13,982 nucleotides of DNA from Allobaculum sp. (GCA_014803815.1 JAAVAY010000024.1:24365-38346), one strand, 5' to 3'. Counted from the first letter of the stretch, positions 6,701 to 11,532 are shown. The notes: a model not told the origin generated them from the letters alone. Made by a program: numbers and translations.

Positions 6701-6742
6701 CCGCTTAACTCTGTCAATTTCGATTTTGCTATACTTGCTCAT
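3710..6742 (-). CDS. phage primase-helicase: CHC2-like zinc finger, TOPRIM, SF3/AAA+ helicase (DUF5906-like)
   Basis: This 1010-aa multidomain replication protein probably both primes and unwinds element DNA. Its N-terminal zinc finger has CPFC (36-39) and CFAC (58-61). A TOPRIM-type segment has FLQEGEKKAEK with Glu249 and VLVMDSDWND with Asp301/Asp303, the metal-binding residues of primases. The C-terminal motor shows Walker A GGAGKS (707-712), Walker B HIFIDD (Asp753/Asp754), sensor-like TTN (795-797) and Arg810/Arg811 as candidate arginine fingers, as in SF3 helicases of the DUF5906 kind. The start at 6742 was chosen over an upstream in-frame ATG at 6859 because it overlaps the LuxR gene's stop by ATGA and removes 39 unneeded residues. 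No frameshift is seen, so it appears functional. Confidence 0.88.
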   Translation of the reverse strand: MSKYSKIEIDRVKREADIRSLIPGATKSRLMQDVECPFCGKAKKFRVSRKAGYNNARCFACEKGFPGPLEAYAHYHHLDIKSDFLKVLEGCASECGVIIVPEEQVMKETVSKARANISQSFCAGQLEASGISVEDIMANVIENGQEMLKSPFRPGSVGPHFSPDFKGGDMLIFYYDLYGRPVTYVSKGSRTPRPYVRVRYANPAIHVDERGSEMKYQTPAGAPSQVYIPEKMRALFKSKTPIDVLFLQEGEKKAEKACKHGILSLGIQGISNIGSQDQGLIQAIQDIVIACKVRHIVLVMDSDWNDLSRNITTGDRADKRPNSFAAAVIKFNQYIRTFNNLGLNVDTWWAHVNANDNGDKGIDDLLVGSLKGREGELLVDITHTMNSHNGKGTWLDVHKISSLSDAKIRDFWHLNDYQAFFEAHRSRLAEIPTFKLGGVRYKVENGAMVPVSRYSSDVDIYSIVKDSKDNDKVIFNYSEAMKFLTANGFSRLLRSFDGENTGYEFIRIDDGIIFQIYPFQILDFIQNYIMANVKSSLVREFFISKLDVLLPDKKLARLPIISDNFNNFEPDTHRAYYNNGQVEISAQEIKSGLPFVNVWQNRLIPRKFRRLEVIKSISKVGDTYYWELTPDGEKCEFLQYLINTSNNYYSPGNFRETNNDENCEWLQHIVNKVTAIGYLISDWKYPSDNQAVVIQDHRISEVGQAWGGAGKSVLGKALSYVSKQFFIDGKQFAPTDQFVLSGVTKATRHIFIDDIKPNFDFQFIFNWITGPMPINPKGGARFTIPEDESPKILVTTNHAIKGADQGSVKRRVAYVEFSSWYNQNYSLYDDFHHMFFSDWDEYQWTLFDNLMAECVMYYFRSFAEGWHREGRGVVPPPMKNIELRTLRQSMSETFFQWAEEYYDPSGSNLNRRIPRNKEIWPAFLDFAGGPSGHSVTRSNIKKRIQAYCKYKGYDFNINRPMIESPDTQFDYNIWKKDHPEESFMGDDDKSGGVEFFTVWSPEKEQNSHPF

Positions 6743-7323
6743 GTGAAAAGGTTGTGTTCCGCCGCATATCTGACAAACGCGGCCTTGGAATGGATGCCGA
6801 GACGCACGTAGGCATTGCGCACGTGGGTGTGGATAGTGAGAGGCGAAAGTTTCAGACACTCGCCCGCTTCTTCTTCGGTGTAGCCTTCAAAGATGAGTTT
6901 CATCACGCGCAGCTCGGCAGGGCTGAGACGATGGTCAAACTCCGGACGGCAAACCACATGGTCATGGCGACACTCGCCGCGCATGGGGCAGTTGATATGC
7001 TCGAAGTTAAACAGCCCGTGGCGGGTGATATCGGGAGTCGAATCGAGCTGAGCGAAGTTGCAGCGGATAAAACGGCATACAATCCTAAAGAGAAAATATC
7101 GACGGTTGGGAGCACTCGACTTATATTCGCCGCACAGCGCGGCGTAAGCTTTCGGGTAGAACAACTCGATGAGCGACGCAATTTCTTCGACAAGGTCGGC
7201 ATCAGCTTCTGTGAGCTTTCGCATCTCACCGTCGGACGTACGCAGCCACACCTCTTCTTCATGTGAGAAAAATTCACAATCTCTTAATAAACTGTTCATG
7301 GTAATATAATCAATTTTCGACAT
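6739..7323 (-). CDS. LuxR/GerE-type transcriptional regulator of the phage operon
   Basis: Residues about 131-194 are a clear GerE helix-turn-helix (HRLSPAELRVMKLIFEGYTE, then LTIHTHVRNAYVRLGIHSKA). The N-terminal 110 residues match no receiver or autoinducer domain that I can recognise. Just before the HTH is a cysteine cluster, NCPMRGEC then HDHVVC (Cys112, 118, 125), which could bind metal; I recall this 'CP.RG.C...C' block in other Bacteroidetes phage proteins. Its stop overlaps the primase-helicase start (ATGA), which predicts coupled translation. The ATG at 7321-7323 overlaps the upstream 69-aa gene by 14 bases; a later Met at codon 9 (7299) would avoid this. It is probably an activator timing the leftward operon. 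Confidence 0.8.
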   Translation of the reverse strand: MSKIDYITMNSLLRDCEFFSHEEEVWLRTSDGEMRKLTEADADLVEEIASLIELFYPKAYAALCGEYKSSAPNRRYFLFRIVCRFIRCNFAQLDSTPDITRHGLFNFEHINCPMRGECRHDHVVCRPEFDHRLSPAELRVMKLIFEGYTEEEAGECLKLSPLTIHTHVRNAYVRLGIHSKAAFVRYAAEHNLFT

Positions 7324-7519
7324 AAATATTCAAATCGACTCCTACAATCTCGATAATTTTGTCGAAGTAGATTTTTTTTAACGGAGTTGTGCCATATCTC
7401 CAATTATGCAGGACGCTCGACGAAATTTCAAGTCCTTCCCTGATATCGCGACACTTAGCTCTACGCTCCGCGGGAGAAAGGGAGCGCAAGTATCGGTAGA
7501 GTAGCTGATTTCTTGTCAT
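7310..7519 (-). CDS. Cro-like small DNA-binding protein, 69 aa
   Basis: This is the first gene of the leftward operon, divergent from the repressor. The 69-aa protein is basic and helical: MTRNQLLYRYLRSLSPAERR, then a likely helix-turn-helix around residues 26-55 (IREGLEISSSVLHNWRYGTT followed by a basic KKIYFDK segment). Its size, position and divergence from a CI-like gene match the Cro position of a lysogeny switch. Direct evidence of operator binding is lacking. The stop lies inside the start of the LuxR gene (14-base overlap), so the two are co-translated. The start is the ATG at 7517-7519. Confidence 0.65.
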   Translation of the reverse strand: MTRNQLLYRYLRSLSPAERRAKCRDIREGLEISSSVLHNWRYGTTPLKKIYFDKIIEIVGVDLNIYVEN

Positions 7520-7643
7520 AATGTTGGACGAATGGAAATAATTGTTTAAATTTACATCGACAAAGTTACAACGAAAATTTAAAATTTAATCTATTTCTGA
7601 CATAATTTCCAGTTCTGTTAATATTATTTAACCAATTATCGAC
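7520..7643. promoter_or_regulatory. divergent switch region between cro-like gene and repressor
   Basis: This is a 124-base A/T-rich divergent intergenic region. On the minus strand TAACTTTG (7561-7568) is a good -7 box for the leftward operon, though no TTTG stands at the expected -33 distance. On the plus strand TATTTCTG (7592-7599) is a one-mismatch -7 candidate for the repressor. ATCGACA occurs twice (in 'catcgacaaag' and 'tatcgacatg') and AAATTTAAAATTT is near-palindromic; these are candidate operators but weak ones. Confidence 0.5.
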
Positions 7644-8024
7644 ATGAAACATATAGGGCAAATCCTGAAAAAACATATTGAGGATAACCACCTCAAGAAA
7701 GGGGAAATTGCTGAAAAAGCAGGAATTAGCTACAACTATCTCTCCGCTATTTTCAAGCAGGCATCTTGCGACGCCGGCTTGCTTGAGCGGCTCTACGTCG
7801 CTGCCGGATTAAATCCCGGAATAGTGTTCGACGTGCCGGAACCGGTAAGCAAAAACCTCTCCGACATCAATGCGAGCACCTATCTCGGCAATGCCTCGGT
7901 GCAGATTTCACAAAACGAAAATCTCCGCGAGCTACTCGCGGAGAAGGAGCGCATGATTGCCGAAAAAGAGCGAACCATCCAAATTCTTATGGGAAACCTG
8001 CCCCCCGCAAATTCGGGGCAATAA
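7644..8024 (+). CDS. CI-like phage repressor with HTH and coiled coil
   Basis: Residues about 3-60 form an XRE-type helix-turn-helix: IGQILKKHIEDNHLKKGEIA, then AEKAGISYNYLSAIF as the recognition region. Residues about 92-117 are a charged repeat (AEKERMIAEKERTIQILM) that predicts a dimerising coiled coil. At 126 aa there is no room for an S24/LexA-type self-cleavage domain, so induction by RecA-triggered cleavage is not expected. This fits the presence of an antirepressor gene at 1371-1889. It is the only clear rightward gene in the window and is followed by a strong terminator. It most likely represses the divergent leftward operon. The ATG at 7644-7646 is preceded by A/T-rich sequence without a classical ribosome-binding site, normal for Bacteroidetes. 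Confidence 0.78.
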   Translation: MKHIGQILKKHIEDNHLKKGEIAEKAGISYNYLSAIFKQASCDAGLLERLYVAAGLNPGIVFDVPEPVSKNLSDINASTYLGNASVQISQNENLRELLAEKERMIAEKERTIQILMGNLPPANSGQ

Positions 8025-8128
8025 CGGGACAAATACCACCAAAAATGCACTAATTCAGAGGCGGAAATCAGAATATTTCAGAGCCGGAGCGACAAGAGTT
8101 TCTCTTCTCACCCCGACATGCAAATGTT

Positions 8129-8170
8129 AATTGCCTACAAGTCAACAACTTGTAGGCAATTTTATTTTAT
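8129..8170 (+). terminator. intrinsic terminator of the repressor gene
   Basis: The perfect 14-bp arms AATTGCCTACAAGT (8129-8142) and ACTTGTAGGCAATT (8148-8161) enclose the loop CAACA and are followed by TTATTTTAT. It lies about 105 bases past the repressor stop. The stem is unusually long and perfect. Confidence 0.78.
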
Positions 8171-8230
8171 ACCGGGACAAAAACGCGACAAGTCGCGCAT
8201 ATCCCACCCAATCTCTCCCTCCTCACTTCT

Positions 8231-8278
8231 CACCTCCTCACCTCCTCACCTCCTCACCTCCTTACCTCCTTACCTCCT
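8231..8278. repeat. octamer tandem array CACCTCCT x4, TACCTCCT x2
   Basis: Six perfect 8-base units in a row: four CACCTCCT then two TACCTCCT, preceded by one or two degenerate units (from about 8218). The unit equals the anti-Shine-Dalgarno core at the 3' end of 16S rRNA. On the minus strand it reads AGGAGGTG, the Shine-Dalgarno sequence. Confidence 0.85.
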
Positions 8279-8328
8279 TGACGCACGAACGCCACAGCCT
8301 CCAAAGAAGCTGTGGCGTTCGTGCGTCA
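8279..8328. repeat. perfect 20-bp inverted repeat with 10-base loop
   Basis: The arms TGACGCACGAACGCCACAGC (8279-8298) and its exact complement (8309-8328) flank CTCCAAAGAA. It abuts the octamer array. No T run follows on either strand, so it is not a standard terminator. It lies between the convergent repressor and the leftward orphan hicB region and could block read-through from both sides. Confidence 0.75.
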
Positions 8329-8338
8329 GATGAGATGA

Positions 8339-8458
8339 TTATCGTTTGCGTTTTCCAATCCAAGGTAATCCCCTTCTGCCATTGCTATTATACGGATTAC
8401 GACAGCGTATATGCTTCGTAACGAAAATAAACAGAATAACAAATATGATAGTACCCAT
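8339..8458 (-). CDS. candidate 39-aa single-span membrane peptide
   Basis: From the ATG at 8456-8458 the reading frame gives MGTIIFVILFIFVTKHIRCR then a polar, basic tail ending WIGKRKR. Residues 3-13 are strongly hydrophobic, a single short membrane span, and the rest is cationic. This is the shape of type I toxin peptides and of many small membrane proteins. It lies 82 bases downstream of the orphan hicB on the same strand, just before the 20-bp inverted repeat. Its start codon is in a hairpin: ACCCAT (8474-8479 on the minus strand) pairs with ATGGGT (8453-8458). No promoter of its own was seen. A short ORF like this can arise by chance, so confidence is limited. Confidence 0.35.
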   Translation of the reverse strand: MGTIIFVILFIFVTKHIRCRNPYNSNGRRGLPWIGKRKR

Positions 8459-8540
8459 AGCTGAAAGATTTCAATGGGTTAGTAATCAAGTGTAATCAGT
8501 CGCTCGGCGTGCTTTTCGCAATCTGTTGGATAATGCGACA

Positions 8541-8957
8541 TCAATGAACAGCGAGGAATTGTCGGCCTATTTCGTGCAATCCTTCGATAATACGCTGACG
8601 TTGAGCCTCGCGGGGCACTTTTAAGGAATTGGCGTAATGTGAAAGTTGCTTCTGATTAATACCCGTGGCTCTACTAATAGCAGCCATCGTGGTAAAGCGT
8701 TCGGTGTCTCGCAGCATCGCGGCTGTATCAAGTTCGTAGTCGATTTCGTAGTTTCCATTAACAAGATACTCGGGAAGCGAGTCACCATCTTGAATACATC
8801 CCTCTACGTGAAGACGCAACGATTCTTCAAAGTCTTCTTTTAATTTGGCAAGCGTTTTCGCAGTGACCGCGACAATGCCACCAATCCCTTCAGACAGTCC
8901 ACAGCAGAAGTTCTTTCCGCTCCATCCGACATGTACTTTTAAAATCTTATTTGTCAT
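8541..8957 (-). CDS. hicB: orphan HicB-family antitoxin (hicA deleted)
   Basis: Starting at MTNKILKVHVGWSGKNFCCG (ATG 8955-8957; MEMTN at 8963 is an equal option), the protein is 138 aa. The N-terminal part is HicB-like (NFCCGLSEGIGGIVAVTAKTLAKLKEDFEESL), the C-terminal part a helix-turn-helix (MAAISRATGINQKQLSHYAN). Its second half aligns with the intact HicB at 592-990 (SLPEYLVNG/DIPDFLNED and RATGINQKQLSHYAN/RYLGINDSLMRQYRN). An upstream TTG at 9038 is rejected as start, since it lies inside the -7 box. There is no intact hicA on either side, only a C-terminal scrap upstream. It may survive as an autoregulator or as protection against related HicA toxins (inference). Confidence 0.78.
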   Translation of the reverse strand: MTNKILKVHVGWSGKNFCCGLSEGIGGIVAVTAKTLAKLKEDFEESLRLHVEGCIQDGDSLPEYLVNGNYEIDYELDTAAMLRDTERFTTMAAISRATGINQKQLSHYANSLKVPREAQRQRIIEGLHEIGRQFLAVH

Positions 8958-8982
8958 TTCCATATGAATACCTTGGTTAGTT

Positions 8983-9030
8983 TTAACGCCAACCTGCTTG
9001 TTTCCAGATGCTGTTAAGCAAGGAGACCGA
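8983..9030 (-). pseudogene. remnant of hicA C-terminus before orphan hicB
   Basis: In the leader of the orphan hicB, one minus-strand frame reads SLLNSIWKQAGWR then TAA (stop at 8983-8985). HicA toxins typically end in a segment like 'LNSILKQAGL', and the local intact HicA ends LMNALRKQIGF. The stop lies 19-25 bases before the hicB ATG, a plausible hicA-hicB spacing. The frame is cut off upstream by the promoter itself. Most of hicA has therefore been deleted, which fused the promoter to the last codons. The match is short, so chance is not excluded. Confidence 0.55.
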
Positions 9031-9035
9031 CAGCA

Positions 9036-9067
9036 CAAAAGTAGTAATTATTCTACTATTTTCCAAA
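9036..9067 (-). promoter_or_regulatory. Bacteroidetes-type promoter of orphan hicB with operator
   Basis: On the minus strand, TTTG (9064-9067), 20 bases, TACTTTTG (9036-9043). The spacer carries an inverted repeat with arms AGTAG (9040-9044) and CTACT (9053-9057). The geometry is the same as at the hicAB promoter, which suggests the orphan HicB still represses itself. Confidence 0.75.
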
Positions 9068-9105
9068 TTATTTGCAAGGAAATAATTATGAGAGAAGGGT
9101 GAAAT

Positions 9106-9134
9106 CAAGGCCGGGGCTTAGGGCTCCGGCCTTG
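9106..9134 (-). terminator. hairpin downstream of ugd, probable terminator
   Basis: The perfect 9-bp arms CAAGGCCGG (9106-9114) and CCGGCCTTG (9126-9134) enclose an 11-base loop, about 50 bases past the ugd stop. The following T tract on the minus strand is short (ATTTC), so termination may be partial. Confidence 0.6.
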
Positions 9135-9186
9135 TAGGGTTGGCGTTGTCTTGTGGGGATGGCGGTGTGAGGGGGAGACGGGGAGG

Positions 9187-10506
9187 TTAGTCGCGGCGGA
9201 AGATGTCGCGGGTGTAGACTTTCGAGGCTACGTCGTCGAGCACGGCATCGTAGCGGTTGGCCACAATGGCATGTGAGAGGGCCTTGAAACGCGCGAGGTC
9301 GTTGACCACTTCTGAGCCGAAGAATGTGGTGCCGTCTTCAAGGGTGGGTTCGTAGATGATGACGCGGGCACCTTTGGCCTTGATGCGCTTCATTACGCCC
9401 TGAATCGACGACTGGCGGAAGTTGTCGGAATTTGATTTCATCGTGAGGCGGTAGACACCGATGACGCATGGTTCGGCTTCGCTGAGCTGTCCGTAGTCGT
9501 TGGCGCGGGTGTAGTCATACCAACCGGCCAGGCGGAGCACTTGGTCGGCAATGAAATCCTTGCGGGTGCGGTTGCTCTCGACGATGGCGCTCATCATGTT
9601 CTGGGGCACGTGGGCGTAGTTGGCGAGGAGCTGCTTGGTGTCTTTGGGCAGACAGTAGCCGCCGTAGCCGAAAGAGGGGTTGTTGTAGTGTGTGCCGATG
9701 CGGGGGTCGAGGCCTACGCCTTCGATGATGGCCTGAGCGTCGAGTCCCTTTACCTCGGCATAGGTGTCGAGCTCGTTGAAGTAGCTCACGCGCAGCGCGA
9801 GGTAGGTGTTGGCGAAGAGTTTCACGGCTTCAGCCTCTTTCATGCCCATGTAGAGTGTGGGGATATCCTTCTTTTCGGCACCCTGCCGGAGGAGTGCGGC
9901 AAAGGTGTGGGCGGCCTCGTCCATGCGGGCGATGTCGGTGACGGCGAGAATGGCGGCGTTTTCGTCGGCAAACTCGGGCTTGTCGATGATTTTGGGCACA
10001 CCGGCGATGATGCGCGAGGGAAAGAGGTTGTCGTAGAGTGCTTTGCTCTCGCGGAGGAATTCCGGGAAGAACATGAGGTTGAACTCCTTGACGCCCTTCG
10101 CGGCATACTTGACGTAGAGGCTGCGGCAGTAGCCGACGGGGATGGTGGATTTGATGACCATCACGGCGCGGGGGTTGACTTCGAGCACGAGGTCGATGAC
10201 ATCTTCGATGTGGTGGGTGTCGAAGTAGTTGGTCTGCGGGTCGTAGTTGGTCGGGGCGGCAATCACCACAAAATCGGCCTCGGCGTAGGCGGCGCGTCCG
10301 TCGAGCGTCGCGGTGAGGTCGAGGGGTTTCTCAGCCAGATACTTTTCGATATACTCATCCTGGATGGGCGACTCGCGATGATTGATTTTTTCGACTTTTT
10401 CGGGCACTACGTCAACGGCTATCACCTTATTGTGTTGAGCCAGAAGAGTGGCGATGCTCAGTCCGACATAGCCTGTGCCGGCCACAGCGACGGTATATTT
10501 CTTCAT
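9187..10506 (-). CDS. ugd: UDP-glucose 6-dehydrogenase
   Basis: This 439-aa enzyme oxidises UDP-glucose to UDP-glucuronate with two NAD+, supplying precursors for capsule, exopolysaccharide or LPS sugars in the cytoplasm. The N-terminal Rossmann domain starts with the NAD-binding GTGYVG (residues 10-15) and has an acidic residue after the second strand (VIAVDV). The catalytic cysteine is Cys285 in [12 protein letters not shown], the family signature. KSTIPVGY (119-126) and FPEFLRES (147-154) are also conserved. The C-terminal domain holds the [15 protein letters not shown] block. The length is normal and all active-site motifs are present. It has its own promoter (10559-10589) and a downstream hairpin, so it is probably monocistronic. 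A sugar-dehydrogenase relative is possible, but UDP-glucose is the best substrate call. Confidence 0.92.
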   Translation of the reverse strand: MKKYTVAVAGTGYVGLSIATLLAQHNKVIAVDVVPEKVEKINHRESPIQDEYIEKYLAEKPLDLTATLDGRAAYAEADFVVIAAPTNYDPQTNYFDTHHIEDVIDLVLEVNPRAVMVIKSTIPVGYCRSLYVKYAAKGVKEFNLMFFPEFLRESKALYDNLFPSRIIAGVPKIIDKPEFADENAAILAVTDIARMDEAAHTFAALLRQGAEKKDIPTLYMGMKEAEAVKLFANTYLALRVSYFNELDTYAEVKGLDAQAIIEGVGLDPRIGTHYNNPSFGYGGYCLPKDTKQLLANYAHVPQNMMSAIVESNRTRKDFIADQVLRLAGWYDYTRANDYGQLSEAEPCVIGVYRLTMKSNSDNFRQSSIQGVMKRIKAKGARVIIYEPTLEDGTTFFGSEVVNDLARFKALSHAIVANRYDAVLDDVASKVYTRDIFRRD

Positions 10507-10558
10507 GTTTTTTCGTTGGTTTTAAATTGAGTAGGGGGGAAAGGCCTTGCGGCGAGTG

Positions 10559-10589
10559 CAAAGTTAGCAAAAATTCTTTAACTCGTAAA
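10559..10589 (-). promoter_or_regulatory. Bacteroidetes-type promoter of ugd
   Basis: On the minus strand TAACTTTG (10559-10566) is a perfect -7 box. Nineteen bases upstream stands TTTA (10586-10589), a one-mismatch -33 element. The leader to the ugd ATG is about 45 bases. Confidence 0.68.
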
Positions 10590-10600
10590 GTTTTGAGGGG

Positions 10601-10700
10601 AGTTTATCCCGAATAAGCGGGATTTATCGAGATGAATCAGGATTAATCTCGATAATTCTTGATTAATCCCGATTTAGCCCGATTAATCCTGATTTGGCTC
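10601..10700. repeat. 10-bp tandem repeat array, about 10 units, consensus GATTAATCCC
   Basis: From 10621 on, eight successive decamers all begin GAT (GATTTATCGA, GATGAATCAG, GATTAATCTC and so on). Two weaker units lie before them (10601-10620). The period is exactly one helical turn. The array runs from the ugd upstream region into the last codons and stop (10683) of the four-helix-bundle gene. It also contains a 14-bp inverted repeat (10635-10648 with 10681-10694). Confidence 0.8.
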
Positions 10701-11441
10701 TATGTTTCGCAGGCCGTTGCAATTCGGGTAGTCGCTGCATCCCCAGAACTCCCGTCCTTGCATCTGCCCCTTCTTCTGCATCCGCCTGAGCATGGGGCGG
10801 CCGCATTTGGGGCATGGCGGCGCCCCGGAGGACGCAGCGACCTCGCGACGCGCTTCGATGCGCTCTTGCGTGAGATTTTCGGCAAATCCTCCCTGCTGCT
10901 TGAAATCACTGAGTTGAGTCAGGAGCATAGACGTGAGCATCGAATTGATTTTCAAGCACAACACCACCATACAGTTGGCAGCGTCGGAGGCGCTCCCATG
11001 CTTCAAGAAGCAATCAAACCGTGACAACTGCCTCGAAATATGACTCATAGCATCTGAAATGAAATTGTTGCCATACTCCGGGTTGTCAAGACGCAGGTTG
11101 ATGACGCTGAGGAAGCGGTTGTCGTCGGAGTTCCAGGCCGTCAAAGAATGGCGCATCATAAAATTCAAATAGTCGCCCATCAATTCGTGGCTGCTTGCTC
11201 GGGCCACATCCGTAAGGCGCATCTCGGTTTCGAGCGAGGTTTCGTGACGTCCGGAACCTTCAGCGATATTGGCGCGTATGGAGCGGGCTGCCTGAGTCAT
11301 TTGGTCGTACAGGCGGTGTCCCGGGTCAATCTTGTAGTCGACAAACCTATCGCAGAAGTGCTGGGTGGATAGCTCTATGATATTGGCCAACACCCAGGCG
11401 TTCAGCCAGAAATAGGACGGCGCCGAATTGAATTTTATCAT
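10683..11441 (-). CDS. four-helix-bundle (suffix-domain) protein fused to a topoisomerase-type zinc finger
   Basis: This is a 252-aa fusion. Residues about 8-180 are the four-helix-bundle family related to 23S-rRNA intervening-sequence proteins, with the signature AARSIRANIAEGSGR (51-65). Residues 210-241 form a C4 zinc finger of the kind found at the C-terminus of topoisomerase I: CPKCGRPM...FWGCSDYPNC with Cys210, 213, 235, 241. Database entries of this type are usually named 'four helix bundle suffix domain-containing protein', and the biochemical role is unknown; nucleic-acid binding is likely from the finger. No clear promoter lies just upstream, so it may be read with the alpha-galactosidase gene 91 bases away. 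It is bracketed by two tandem-repeat arrays. The start is the ATG at 11439-11441. Confidence 0.85.
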   Translation of the reverse strand: MIKFNSAPSYFWLNAWVLANIIELSTQHFCDRFVDYKIDPGHRLYDQMTQAARSIRANIAEGSGRHETSLETEMRLTDVARASSHELMGDYLNFMMRHSLTAWNSDDNRFLSVINLRLDNPEYGNNFISDAMSHISRQLSRFDCFLKHGSASDAANCMVVLCLKINSMLTSMLLTQLSDFKQQGGFAENLTQERIEARREVAASSGAPPCPKCGRPMLRRMQKKGQMQGREFWGCSDYPNCNGLRNIEPNQD

Positions 11442-11464
11442 GAGGTTGTTTTTTGGGGAGTTAG

Positions 11465-11524
11465 ATTGTCAAGATGTCAAAATGTCAAAATGTCAATTTG
11501 ACAAAATGACATCTTGACAATTTG
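11465..11524. repeat. 8-bp tandem and inverted repeat array (GTCAAAAT/GACAAAAT)
   Basis: Seven successive octamers (11468-11523): GTCAAGAT, GTCAAAAT twice, GTCAATTT, then GACAAAAT, GACATCTT, GACAATTT. The orientation reverses in the middle, so the whole is also an inverted repeat with perfect 15-bp outer arms (11465-11479 and 11507-11521). It lies between the alpha-galactosidase stop and the four-helix-bundle start. It could fold in RNA as a terminator or processing hairpin, but no T run follows. Confidence 0.78.
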
Positions 11525-11532
11525 AGTTATCA

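Larger units (their letters stand above)
8025..8540. other. border region between prophage arm and orphan hicB
   Basis: Besides the separately listed terminator, octamer array, 20-bp inverted repeat and candidate 39-codon gene, this stretch holds a small palindrome CGCGACAAGTCGCG (8184-8197, 6-bp arms). No integrase, excisionase or tRNA gene was found. If the element's right end lies in the window, this region or 9039-9186 is the likely place, but the partner att site is not visible. Confidence 0.4.

Noticed and set aside
4055..6811. Several 140-280-aa plus-strand ORFs opposite the primase-helicase
   Set aside because: Shadows of the real minus-strand gene, with no promoter and no recognisable domain.
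6743..6859. Longer N-terminus for the primase-helicase (start at 6859)
   Set aside because: It would lie wholly inside the LuxR coding region and add 39 residues ahead of the zinc finger; the start at 6742 forms the usual ATGA overlap.
8231..8328. CRISPR-like array
   Set aside because: The units are contiguous octamers with no spacers, and the 20-bp arms are a single inverted pair.
8118..8421. Two overlapping plus-strand ORFs across the octamer array
   Set aside because: They translate the tandem repeat as low-complexity Ser/Pro/Leu and begin at or inside the repressor terminator.
8964..9038. TTG start giving a 165-aa orphan HicB
   Set aside because: The TTG lies inside the -7 promoter box, so it would be upstream of the transcription start, and the added residues match nothing in HicB.
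9541..10530. 329-aa plus-strand ORF opposite ugd
   Set aside because: Gly/Val-rich antisense shadow of a well-supported enzyme gene.
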